Positions 49,924 through 61,101 of a DNA stretch of 64,000 nucleotides are shown piece after piece. The position numbers and the translations under genes are program-made. Origin of the DNA: Climacteris rufus (Eukaryota > Chordata > Aves > Passeriformes > Climacteridae); assembly GCA_013398175.1 (NCBI GenBank), contig VZRZ01004224.1, positions 263,458-327,457 on the forward strand. Direction: 5' to 3'. The notes under the pieces are model-generated. The model saw only the letters and a program-made list of their open reading frames with translations. It made no database searches and had not been told where the DNA came from. Numbering within the stretch: the first letter of the stretch is position 1; every line of letters begins with the position of its first letter.

Positions 49924-52900
49924 TGGCTGTCCATGTCTGTCTACATCACTGCTCTGACTTAGCCACTCAAAGCAATGACATTCACACTGGCATCCTAATG
50001 TTAATACGGGGCTGGGGCGTGGGGAGGGGGAAATGCCACAAAAATCCTAAACTGGTTTTCTTCTTCACCAGAGTGGATTGGCACTCCTCAAACAGAGTTG
50101 GGGACAATTGAATCTGGAGTGGTGGTAGAAGGTGCCAGTTTATTTGTTGTGTGGTGGAAAATGAGCTTGTACTGCTGGTATAAAAATGCAGGGAAAGAGT
50201 AATTGTGCTGATAGGGAAGATTTTAGAGCTCTGTGAGGTTAGCTCTGGCTGGAGTAACTCCTGGAAGGGGCAGGGATCCCACTTACATTTCTAATTTGGA
50301 ATAGTCTGAACCAAAAAATCACAGTTAGTAGAAAGAGAAGTTTATGAGAAAGCATACTCACTGAGTGTTTCTTTCACATCTTAGAAAAGATTGACTGTCG
50401 TTTTTCAGACACCTCAGGTAAGGCTTCTCTCAACTCCCTTAGATGCTGTAAGATGCAGAATATTTTCTGAGTGTTATCTGCACTCCTTCTGCAGCCAGAA
50501 GGAGGAAGAAGCTGTGTGGCATTCATTGTCATCTGAAGGCCTCGATGCCAACTCGATGCAGGGACTTGGACCCTAGGAAGTCTCAACCCATCGTTTCAGG
50601 CAGCTCTGTGTGAGTCAGATGAATCCCACCCATTGCACAGTTGCAGGCTCTTACAAAATGACTCACCACTCTGTTATGATAAATACCAGCTGAGATTGCC
50701 CTGTGCAGATGTAAAACACTTTAGCCTCTCACTGCAGCAACACCCTGGTGCAGTTATTCACTGTGTCCATGCCAAAAGGCTTGGTGGGCTGGGTTTTTTT
50801 TTTTTCCAATTGACAGCTGATTTCGAAGAGGGAGACCCGCAATAAAAATGCTGTGAATGGTGAAGGAAATGAGTCTGACTCACTTCCACTTTCCCTTTCA
50901 CATTTTTAATCCTGTGCAGTGCTGCCTATGACAGGAGTGGGATTATGCTGGGATTACTGATAGCAGTCTCTGATCTGCTGTGTCGATGGTTTTATTTTCA
51001 ATCCCTTTTTCTTTTTTTAATGAATCTGTTTCTATTTCTTTTCCCATTTCCCTTCAGCAACTTCTACCTGACAGATTTAAGTTGCTGCTCTTCCATTCCT
51101 ATTCCAGCTGCAAGCACCTCTCCTTCTTGCAAGTAAAAATGTTTTGAAAGGGAGAGGTAGGGAGAAGTTAACATTGCATTCCAGTTTGGTCTTAAGAAAA
51201 TAAGGAAAAACTGGGAACATGAAAGGGCCAGTTTAGCAGTGAAACTGTGGTGTCTTTCAGAGGAAAGCACTGGCTGTTTTTGTTTTCAGACCCTGGTTGA
51301 AGCTTGAGAGAAAAGCAGGTGACATTGAGTTTATGTTAATCATCCAAAGGCTCAGGAGGGGAAATCAAATAGGTTTCATGTCATTTGTTAGCAGTCTGTA
51401 AACAAGGTAGGCCACATCACTGTGCCTAAGGTCAGCCTTTGTGTGTTCAGGCAAGAATTTGGGAGGGTTAGGGCAGTGTTCAGCATTTCTTGCTGGTTTA
51501 AATTGACCTGTCAAATAGTGTGTTATGAAGCAGCGCCTGGACACATGGGCTAGAAGAGCATGAATGAATGTTCAGGGCAGGAAGCCACCTGAAAGAACGT
51601 GGTAGGTGTTTGGACCAAACGTCACGTACGCCAGGCTTGGGGATGCACAGAGCACTGAGAGAAGGGTGCAGGCAAACGCCCAAGAATGCTCATAAACAAG
51701 GCAAAGAGCTGGTTACTGGCAGGTTCAGGTGCCTGGTGAGGGTCCATGGCTGTCGATGCCAGAGGCCACTGCTGTGTGTTGGTGTATGCATGTCCTCAGC
51801 AAACTGTTCTGCTTGAACAACTCAGCTCTCTGATGAGGATAGCTTGCTTCTAATCCATGTTGTTACTTTCTTTATCTCCAAATAATTTAGGTGCACCATT
51901 TGAAGACAATGCATGTTTTAAATATTCAAGGAACCTTTTCAACCCATATCTTTTGTTTGGCTGGAGCAACTTATCTGCCTTGGTAGCATGCATGCAGAGT
52001 AGTCTCCTTGTTACAGAGGTTCGGTTGTACCAAATAGGGACAGAAACATAAATATTTACTGCCATCTTTTGGGCAGTTTGGGTATGACTCAAAAAAAGAA
52101 GCGGTCAATCGAGTTACTCAGTTGGCATCTCCTTCAACTTTGTCAGCTGATTGTTTTTTGACCACCAAATACGACAGTCTGCCATGGAACATCAGTTTTT
52201 TGATAGTTAGCAGTCTGAGGCTCTAAGTGAAGCAAGGTTTCTAAGGAGAGGTGCTTTGACTTGAGCAAGCTGATGGATTTTGGGAAAAAAAGCTAAAAGG
52301 CTTTGAGCACATCCACCATGCTCCCACTTTTGAGACAGTGTGTGTTCATTGCTTCAAACTGCCAGGAGCTTTGTGTTTTGCTCTGCCTTAATGCATAATT
52401 GGTAGAATTCCTGAAGTCAGAACCTGACTTTTTCAAGAAATACAACTTCAGTGCTGTTTAATCTACAAAAAATATTAGTGTCAACATGCATTGGTTTATT
52501 TTTAAATGTATGTATTTTAGCAGGGTAGGATATCCTGCCTCACAGTCTTCTGACCCTTTCTTCTTACATAGTGTACTGCTCAGTTGAAATGCTGATTAGG
52601 TGACCTGTCCTAATTGCAATATAGTATTTTTCATCCACTTGAGATGTCAGGTTGCATTTTTAACCTCACACCTAATCAAACTTTCAGTCCTGTAGTCTGA
52701 GCAGATACAGGTTTCCTGCTGTGGTAATAGCCCTTTCCTCGAAACTAGTTTGAATTTAATAGCAGCAAGGTACTTCACTCTTTGCAAAAGTCCCTGTCTC
52801 CTAGTGAACAGAACCTTCTTTTAGTGCAGTGAGATCAGTCATTAGAGCTTTGTAAATAGATGAAACTTTTATCTGGTATTCATCTGTATTGCTTCTTTAA

Positions 52901-53104
52901 GTACAATTATCATATTATCCTTACCATCTGGACCTCCACAATGTGCCACAAGGGAGTGTTAAAAACTTGCCAAGTGTAAAACTTGGTCTGTTGTTTATTG
53001 AGGGGGTGGCAGCAAAGATGATTCTCCTTCCGCTCGCTTGTTCAACTGTCATTGAGCAAGCAAAATATGACTCTTTGCTCTTGTCTTGTGTTTGTTTGTT
53101 TTAG

Positions 53105-53311
53105 GTGAAACTTCCTTTTCCTGTTGATCAAATCACAGATCTTCCAAGGAATGATTTCCAGATGATGATAAAGATGCACAAGCTAACCTCAGAGCAGCTC
53201 GAGTTCATCCACGATGTCCGCCGGCGCAGCAAGAACCGGATTGCAGCTCAGCGCTGCCGCAAGAGGAAGCTGGACTGTATTCAGAACCTCGAATGTGAAA
53301 TCCGCAAGTTG
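53105..53311 (+). CDS. BACH2: BACH2 coding exon 3: CNC region, basic region, first zipper heptads
   Basis: Encodes residues 597-665, VKLPFPVDQI through CEIRKL. The first 35 residues form the CNC-type extended region (RNDFQMMIKMHKLTSEQLEF) that precedes the basic region in NF-E2/NRF/BACH proteins. The basic region spans about 635-651 and holds the DNA-contacting RxxKNRIAAQRCRKRK pattern with N640. The zipper begins with leucines at 658 and 665. The donor GTGAGT follows directly after Leu665. Read-through into the intron gives a proline-rich tail of about two dozen residues and a stop, with no zipper, so retention would abolish pairing with MAF. The family match is essentially complete here. 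Confidence 0.97.
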
Positions 53312-54019
53312 GTGAGTCCCGTGCTCCCGCCGCAGCCCGGCTCACCCACTGCAGCCCGCAGGGCACCAGCAGCAATTCCAGTCTAGACTTCAGTGGGTTC
53401 AGTCAGTCTGTACATTCGTAAGGAGAACCACCACTATGAAAATTTAATACACAAAAATATAGTAGTATGTGCTTATAGAATATATATGAAAAACACAGAA
53501 TTCCAGTGAAATGAGGCCTGAGTAGTTTTCTCAAGAGCAGATTGTTGAATGAGTTGGAAGAGGAGGGAAGCCTATGTCACAGCTCCTTTCTTTTGGTTTT
53601 AATTACCCCAGTATTTGTGGTTGAATCTACAAAAGTGTTTCCTCATCCAAGCCCCATTTCCTTGCCTGGCTACCATAACAATCTGTTGGTCAGGGATTCA
53701 CGTAGTGCTCAAAAGACATAGATATGAAGAGAACTTCAGAGGCTGTCTGGTCCAAACTGGTTTGGCAGGGCCAGATTAATCTCTACATATTTTCTTGGCA
53801 ATGCCACCACATTTTAATCTAAGGGAGTGAGGTGACTGGAGTGAGGCCAAGTGGCTGCTCAGAAAATTCACCTCTCTTTCAGTCATGGCATGGACACCTC
53901 AGGTGTGGTTCAGATGGCTTCATTGTGCTTCGTTCTCTGCACAAGCTGTACCAACCACAGTGTGAAGGAAGGAGGGATCCGTTGGAAGAAGCTGAGTTAC
54001 CATCACCTCACAAATGGCA

Positions 54020-54172
54020 GAAAGCCGTATGACTTTGGGTTACTCACTTGCTGCCTGTGCCTGTCTGCTTCCCGTCTGTAGCAGGGAGGTGACACTGACC
54101 TCACAAGCTGGTTGGGAGGCTTAAATCATCAAGGCTTGCAAAGCCTTCAGATGCTGTGCTGATGAAGCCCTG
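54020..54172 (+). mobile_element. MIR-like SINE remnant
   Basis: In sense order the segment shows GTATGACTTTGGGTTACTCACT, then CTGTGCCTGTCTGCTTCCC, GTCTGTAGCAGGGAGGTGA, CACTGACCTCACAAGCTGGT, GGGAGGCTTAAATCATCAA and GCTTGCAAAGCCTTCAGATG. This is the order of MIR: 'gtgaccttgggcaagtcact', 'tgtgcctcagtttcc', 'catctgtaaaatgggga', 'acctacctcatagggttgt', 'gaggattaaatga', 'tgtaaagcgctt'. It has decayed but is readable. Confidence 0.7.
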
Positions 54173-54744
54173 GGGGGAAAAAAAGAAAAATCAAAACATT
54201 GTTCAGAGTAGTGCTCCACTGATGCAAAACAAACAACACATCAAAGATAAACAAAATAGTGAGCAACTGCTTCCTGCACAGTGTGTACAGAGTGAGTCAG
54301 AGGTTTTCTGCACAGTGAAAGAGTGGCTCCTCATCAGGTTGTCAGGAGAAGCAGGTCCAGTCTTGGCTGCACGTGCCTGTCCCTCTACATTGAGCTGGTG
54401 ATGGGGAGGAGTTCATGTCTCTTGCTCTTCAGAGCACCAAAAGCACTCTCAGCTTGATACTTACAGCCTTAACTTGGAAATTAATTTGGGTTCGTTGACT
54501 TTATGCAATCCTGTGACATTACCATTATTGTCTGATGTAATCAACTGTGGATATACGAAATAAAAATTTTGAGTCCTCTCCCCAGCACAAACACAGTTCT
54601 CAGGGAAATGAATGAAAGGCATATGAGTAGCCTTTTGGGCCTGATTCCTGCTCAGTCTGAGGAATCAAAACCCCTTACAGGTGTGGCATTCTTCAAAAAA
54701 AAAAAGCTTATGTTTCTATAGCAAGAGAGACTTGAGAATGTAGC

Positions 54745-55485
54745 AATTATACAGTGGGTGAGCCAAGTAGGGAAGGTGCCCCACTGGACCTGTTTGCAAA
54801 CAGTGGAGGGCTGGAGAGTGAAGTGATGACTGGAGGCTGTCTTGGGCACAGGGATCACAAAATGATAGTCTTTGGTTGTTGTAGAACTAAGGTGGAGGGT
54901 CAGCAGAATTGCCACCTTGGACTTCCAGAGTACAGACTTTGGCCTGTTTAGGAGACTGGTTGGGAGAGTCCCTTGAGAAACAGGACTGAAGGGCAGAGGA
55001 GTCCAGAAAGGCTGGACCTTCTTCAAGAAGGAAATCTTAAAGGTGCAGGAGCAGGCTGACCCCATGTGCCAAAGGATGAACCATGGCCTGACTGAACTGG
55101 GAGTTTTGACTGGAACTCGAGGAAAAGAAATTAGTTTTATGACCTTTGGAAGAAGGGGCAGTAACTCAGGACTACAAGGATGTCATGAAGTTATGCAGGG
55201 AGAAAATTAGAAGGGTAAAAGTCCAACAAGAACTCATTCTGGCTAATGTTGTAAAAGACAATAGAAAATGTTTTTGTGAATAGTCCAGCAGCAAAAGAAA
55301 AGTGAAGGAGAACCACCATCCTTTACTGGGTGTGGGGAAGACTTAATGACAAAGGAGGAGGAAAAGGCTGGGGTACTTAATGCCTTCTTTGCCTCAGTCT
55401 TTAATAGTAAGGCCAGTTGTTCTCTGGGTACGCAGCCCTCTGAGGGGGAAGACAGGGACAGGCATCAGACTGAACAATAATACAT
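54745..55485 (+). mobile_element. CR1 LINE fragment, 5' part of ORF2 (between endonuclease and RT)
   Basis: About 740 bases match the CR1 pol region closely and in order. Recognisable pieces are GGGATCACAAAATGATAGT, TTGGACTTCCAGAG, GGAGTCCAGAAAGGCTGGAC, CTTCTTCAAGAAGGAAATCT, GCAGGGAGAAAATTAGAAGG, GGAGGAAAAGGCTGGGGTAC and AATGCCTTCTTTGCCTCAGT. The reading frame is broken. Both ends are missing: there is no endonuclease start and no CR1 3' tail, which is unusual for a simple 5'-truncated insertion and suggests later deletion. It lies in the sense direction within the zipper-splitting intron. Confidence 0.92.
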
Positions 55486-56822
55486 GATCACTGGAAATTC
55501 CTTTGTTATCTTCCGTCCACTTTGTGATCAGTAACTTCCAGTCGCATGAATTACATAATGGTGCTATGGTCTAAGGGTTTTTCACTTTTTTATGAAAGAC
55601 CCCTTTTCCTCCTGTAGTTACTTACTGTAAGTCACCCATCTTCTTGACACAGATGGATTCACAGCAGACAGTGAGTGAAATGGTTGTATCCTCAGAGTTT
55701 GATAGGTAATTTTTTTTTGCCTGCTTTCCCTCACTCATTCATCTACCCACTCATATTCCCTTTCTTCCTCTGCAAACTCACAGCATATTCTCTTCCATAA
55801 TTCATCATCTCAAGATGTACTTGAGCATCTGTTTATTTTTTTATTATTTTTATGCTTTCTTGATAGATTTATCAATATTTTAGCAGTTAGTTCTTTTCAT
55901 GTGCACTGCTCTCTTTCACATTCACACAGCTGTATGCTTCCAGTGTGGGCTTTGGACTCAGGACAATACTATCAGCTGTCAACAACCACCCATAGTTGGA
56001 TTATCTGAGTTGTGGAGTTTTCACACCTCAGATGCTGAGACATCTTGGGTTTAGCAGTGTTACTAGGTGAGATACGTGTCTGCACTGCTTTTAGGGCCAG
56101 CTCAGCTCTGGAAATAGTTCTGGTATTCTACAAAATCTCATCTACTCTCTCGAGCTGTATGCCCACCTGCCTGAGACAGAAGGAGTTGCAGCAGGACCAT
56201 CCCAGTCAGTCTACACTGAGTCAACACCAGTTTTCAGAGGTGAAACCCTAGCCTGGATTCATAAAAATATCTGTATTAGATCAAGCCCAAACCATTAAGC
56301 ACCAGGACATGGTGCAGGCCACAGAGCACACTTAGATCCTCTCTTCTGAATAACACACCTCTCTCAGTGGTAGCAGGGCTCCAGCCAGTGCACCCAGCCT
56401 GGGCAACCACCCTGACAGAGGGTGGACCAAACCTCTGCAGCTTATCCTCACTTCAGGAATTAACCCCTGTTTTCTTGCTATTTAGATTGGAAATGGTTTT
56501 TCTCCATCAAAAGTTTTGTTCAGAGTTTTTTTGTATCATCTGTCAGGCAACCTTGGTTGATAAAGGAAACCAATAGTCCCTTGGGAATAACTTGTGATTC
56601 TGTGCCCTTCCAGCTCAAATGTTTTTCTCCAGATGTTTCCCAATCTGCAGTTCACACAGACCTCGTGCTGGTCAAATACCTGATGTCTTTGTCACTTTTC
56701 CTCTGGCCATATACAAATAACTGTGACATGTTGCTGTTCTTCGGTACCACTGCATACGTGCCCAGAGTGAGCAGGCAGCGGATGGCCCTTCCTCAGCCTA
56801 AGATGCCTTATTTGTTTTTCAG

Positions 56823-57302
56823 GTGTGTGAGAAAGAGAAATTGCTCTCAGAAAGGAACCAGCTGAAAGCAAGCATGGGAGAATTGCTAGACAACTTCTCG
56901 TGTCTTTCCCAAGAAGTGTGTAGAGACATGCAGAGCCCGGAACAGATCCAAGCTCTCCACCGATACTGCCCTGTTCTCAGACCCATGGATCTACAGCCAG
57001 TCACCACCATCAGCCCCGCCCCAGCTGGTGTGGAGCAGAGCCTGGTGACCTCCCAGTGCGTTGGGGAGAGCATGCAGTGCTGCTCAGAGCAAGGCTCAGT
57101 GCAGCTGGGAGCATCCTGGCTGCCCAACAATATCTCGGAGAATTGTTCAGCCGGCGGGGGGTTGGATGGAGCCGACGCAGGTACTTACCCCGAGAGAGAG
57201 CTTCCACCAGAGCAGAGCAGCCAAACGGTCACGGTAGACTTCTGTCAGGAAATGACTGATAAATGTACAACAGATGAACAACCTAGGAAAGATTACACCT
57301 AG
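56823..57302 (+). CDS. BACH2: BACH2 coding exon 4: rest of zipper, C-terminal tail, stop
   Basis: Encodes residues 666-824, starting VCEKEKLLSERNQLKA and ending DEQPRKDYT, with a TAG stop at 57300-57302. Zipper leucines continue in register at 672, 679 and 686. A sixth Cys-Pro motif is at C714 (RYCPV). The middle part, about residues 730-795, is divergent and Gly/Ser/Cys-rich compared with what I recall of the mammalian protein. The last 25 or so residues (TVTVDFCQEMTDKCTTDEQP) are strongly conserved in BACH proteins; in this family the C-terminal tail carries a cytoplasmic localisation/export signal. The conserved end confirms that the stop is the natural one. Confidence 0.97.
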   Translation: MCEKEKLLSERNQLKASMGELLDNFSCLSQEVCRDMQSPEQIQALHRYCPVLRPMDLQPVTTISPAPAGVEQSLVTSQCVGESMQCCSEQGSVQLGASWLPNNISENCSAGGGLDGADAGTYPERELPPEQSSQTVTVDFCQEMTDKCTTDEQPRKDYT

Positions 57303-59699
57303 TGACTCGTAACCTTAACGTTACACCTGGTCAGGTGTTCTTCAGTCAGCCAGTGGCAATGTTCATTTGTTGTCTAGAAGAACGTATTTGGTGCACACTA
57401 CAGTGGTCTTAGCAGCAATACTGTTTTTAAGTATTCCCTCCTCTCTACAAGCAGGAGTTCTCTTCACAATGGTGCTATCCCTTGCTCAGGCAGGGAACGA
57501 AGCAGTGGCAACACTGTCTGTTTTTGTATGTTGATTTCAATCTTAACAGGGATGGACATAACACCTCTGAGGACCCAACCGCAGCTTTTTTCTCAGTGGC
57601 CCATGTCACAAAACCCTAACTCAGGAATTTCCTCTGAATGTTCAATTTTTCATTGAAGACAGCTTCTTTACACATCAAAGTTTTATAGCTAAACTGTACA
57701 TATTATATATAATATATATAAAATATATATATCCATATGCAAGAGTCCCTGCATGCCTCAATTTTTCTCATCCTACAAACTGGAAGCTTTCATTTCTATT
57801 GTATAAACAAGTTCCAACATTCCTTTTTGTCTTCGATGCTAGAACTAGTTTGGTAACTTGTTACACAATAATTTTTTTCCTCAGTTTGCAGTTCAGCAAT
57901 ATCATTCAATTTGTACTTATTTATAAAATTTTAATGTTGGAAACTTATTTGAGATTTTATTATAGACAATTTTTTTGGCACAGCCATTTTGTGCCACTTG
58001 AGCAATGTGGAGTTATTTTATTTTCTTGCAGATACTGTACAGTAATGGTCAACTTTGCCACTTGCACTGAGTTTCTGGTCAAACCTCTTTTCATAAGTGA
58101 AGTCATGACTTCAGAATAACTTGAGTATGTGGTTTTCTTTGCTTTATGGCTTAAAGGAAATAGAAAATTTTTAGCTAATAGACAAACACTCAGGAGCTCA
58201 TTATGTAGTAAAAACGGTCTTGCCAAATACTGAATTCACTATACAATTTTTAAAGAGAATCTGCTTGAATTATTTTTATATTTAGACTTCTTTCTGTTTC
58301 ACAAACCAAGTTTAAGTGCTGTTAATGATGCTTTTGGAGTCTTATAGGGGAAAGTATATTTCACTCTTTAGAGAAAAGTGTATTTGACAACTGGATCAAT
58401 TCATCATGTGTTCCACGAAGTAAAGCAAACAGAGATGCCATCAATACACTTGGGGGCTTTTTCTCCAGCCCCACTCTGCATCCTTTACTCATGGAAGCAA
58501 CTGCTGCTCCGGCTAGTCCCCAGAGCCTGACCTCAGCTGTCCTCAGACGTTACCTGTTCTCCCCACCAGACCCAAGTTGCAGAGGTGGGTCTGGTGGAGC
58601 CAGTGACCCTGCCTAGGTAGGCAGAGTTGCAGGATCAGACCCCTAGTTGTTGACTTTGGATTCCTTACGGAAGTCCAGCTAGCACTGTATCCTCTAAGAG
58701 CAAAACATACATTTGCCAACACCCAATTTGATCGCTTACCCATCAAATTCTTGTGTTGCAGGATCCTCTCTTCCTGCAGCATTGCCCTCAGCACAAACTG
58801 CAACTAAAAGAGCGCTGTCTCAAAGGAGACTACTCAGTGAATTGGCTTAGTTGTAACTGTATTGGATTTGTATCTTAATGTTGACTCATGTTATGACTGT
58901 GTGAGACAGCAGCTTTCCAAGCATAACATCTGTATGTACAGTGTAGACAGAAAATCAACCTCCTAATGCTTTTTCAATAATTATTACTATTCTAAGTGTA
59001 CTGAGTTTTTATTTTGTGGTTCTTTGCCCTATGTGTGCCAGGTTGCGTGGCTTTATCGACGACAACTGTCATGTGCTTTATTGGCTGATATTGTTTGTTC
59101 TCACTGAAAAAAAAATGACCAGCTGTTCACACCTGTTAAAAAAAGAAAAAAAAAGTGTGGGGAAGCAGCTTCTCAGAAGCACTAAGTGATAATGTGGTCT
59201 TCTGTGCTAACGTTTACACTAGAGGTGTGCGCTGGTGGTTTTTTGAGGCACTCAGTAGATCAGCATCTTGAACCCTGGAGGAGGAATCAGCTCCCTCTCT
59301 CCACTTTCTTCCATCTTCAGACTGTGCTCATGGACTGTCGCCCACTCGCCACAAAGTCTTGCTTCTATCCTCTTCATCCAAACTATTGTAGCCAAGCTAC
59401 TGAGGAGGAAATGCATATAGCATGTGCCATGTTTGTTGAAAATACTTCTTTTTCCCCGCATGTACAAAGAAAAACTAGTATATAATGTAGGAGAATATTT
59501 ATGTTTAAGTATTAATCATTACTGTACAAAATCCTTACCTTTAAATGTTCAAAAATATACAAATGCCATAAACTTCTAGTTCACACGGTTGAAAAAGGGG
59601 GAGGAGTTGTCCTTCCTTTTTAAAAGAGCTTAACCTAAAATTATCTGAACCCCCTCCCAGCCATCTTTTGCAGGTAACTTGACTGAGAAGCTCTTTGGC

Positions 59700-59719
59700 G
59701 GGGGGGAGGGGCGGGTGGG
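59700..59719 (+). promoter_or_regulatory. BACH2: G-quadruplex motif in 3' UTR (first of two)
   Basis: G runs of 7, 4, 3 and 3 are separated by single-base loops (A, C, T). This fits the canonical quadruplex rule with minimal loops, on the mRNA strand. Folding is inferred from the pattern only. Confidence 0.8.
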
Positions 59720-59864
59720 ATTTGATTTTCCTTTGAATTCGTTGACGTTGCAAAGCAGTTCTGTGCTTCGCAGAGAAGTTTTGTTTCTATGAGACCATGG
59801 TGAAAGCTAGAATTTAAAACTAAATGTGAATCACATTATAGAGTCATAGCTACTTGGGGAGGTT

Positions 59865-59886
59865 GGGGGTGGGAGGGAGGGAGGGG
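59865..59886 (+). promoter_or_regulatory. BACH2: G-quadruplex motif in 3' UTR (second of two)
   Basis: G runs of 5, 3, 3, 3 and 4 are separated by single-base loops, preceded by a further GGGG at 59856. It lies about 150 bases after the first motif and also on the mRNA strand. Confidence 0.8.
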
Positions 59887-61065
59887 TCAACTGACACAGT
59901 ATTTTAAATATGTTTTTCTGTTGCCTTTTTTATTTTTAAGTGACCTCCTATATATATGAATAGATAGAATGTTTTATGAGTATAAAACCAAGTTTTAACT
60001 TGCTTCCTGACATGAAGATTTACTCTACTAACAACTCATGTGCAACTGGTACTCTTGACCTCATTCCAACGGTTTAAAAAACCCACCCACACAACCTATT
60101 GCGCTGCAGCTCTTAGGTTTGACCTGGCCTCATACTGGTGCTGGGTCTCTTGATTTCCTCTACCTTGGGAACTGATATTTAAAACCACTGCTCAAATAAG
60201 TGTCTCTTCCTCAACCTTTCTCTTGTCTCTTTCCCTCCCCTGCAAGCTTTCCTGGATGTTTGATTTCATTCTTTCCCATTAGAAGTGGCTGATTTTGTGT
60301 CATTGCTTCCTATATTTACATGTATCATGGTTTTTCAGTGGGGTTTTTTTGGTGGTGGTGGTTGTTTTTTGTTTCTATTTTGTTTTGAGGTTTTTTTGCT
60401 ATTTTGAACCATATGGCTTTCAAAGCAGTTTTTGGGCTAACATTAAAGGAAGATACTGGGAGAATTAGTTTCAGACCTGGACACCAGTTTACATACCCAA
60501 CCATTCTTGTCTCATGAGGTCAAGCCAAATGACCACAAAATATGGAAAAAAAAATCTGACTGCAGAATTTTAAGAGTTTGGCCAGTGGTCACTGTGATCT
60601 TAAGAATCTCTTTGCCTTTGTCAAAGAGGATACATGCAGCATCTGTCCTGTTGGGCATTGCTTGGGAATGGCGTGGTGAGATCCCATCTCCCCGCTGAGC
60701 ACTGCACCTCTCCCGTGGGCATGGGAGTCCTTGGAGCTCTGTCCAGTCTGTATCTAGTCCTCCTTTTCCTCTGCCATTGTTATACTTGTATTGCCAGGAA
60801 ACCTCATTTCATTTAGGCTTGTTATGCTTTGTCAGGTGAGTACTACACTATATAATGTGTTTGTTTCTCTGCGTTCTCTGGGGGTGCCTTGAACACAATT
60901 AAAGCTCATTGCAAGCTGATTCTGGAACAAAAAGGTAGTGAAAAAATAAATGAAAATTTTTAAAAAGAGAGGGAAAACAAAAGAGAAAACAAGCAAAACA
61001 AAAGCAAAAATATTGGCTGTGTTATCAGGAGATCCCAGTATTTATATCACTGACTTCCTAACGTG

Positions 61066-61101
61066 ATGACTCAGGCGTCAAGAGTTTGATGCTGCAGTAT
61101 A
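61066..61101 (+). repeat. BACH2: 3' UTR dispersed direct repeat, copy 1
   Basis: Begins ATGACTCAGGC and contains TGATGCTG. It pairs with 62208-62242, about 1.1 kb downstream. Confidence 0.7.

Larger units (their letters stand above)
44190..53104 (+). other. BACH2: Intron between central region and bZIP exon (8.9 kb)
   Basis: Phase 0, GT-AG intron between residues 596 and 597; the acceptor is TTTGTTTTAG ending at 53104. No gene is supported inside. It contains a short TG repeat near 44782, a homeodomain-type direct repeat and palindrome at 45873-45899, a 30-base T run at 46205-46234 and a cluster of TGA(C/G)TCA sites between 49913 and 50882. The remaining sequence is unremarkable single-copy intron with chance open frames of 150 codons or less. 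Confidence 0.88.
53312..56822 (+). other. BACH2: Intron inside the leucine zipper (3.5 kb)
   Basis: Phase 0, GT-AG intron between zipper residues 665 and 666; the acceptor is TTTGTTTTTCAG ending at 56822. It is the most repeat-rich coding intron here, with a MIR-like SINE (about 54020-54172) followed by a well-preserved CR1 ORF2 fragment (about 54745-55485). A stretch near 53720-53830 has weak similarity to the antisense CR1 3' end but is too degraded to call. The remainder, 55490-56820, shows no feature I can support. Confidence 0.88.

Noticed and set aside
53720..53830. Possible antisense CR1 3' end (GGCTGTCTGGTCCAAACTGG)
   Set aside because: Only a short stretch resembles CR1 and the diagnostic terminal repeat is missing.
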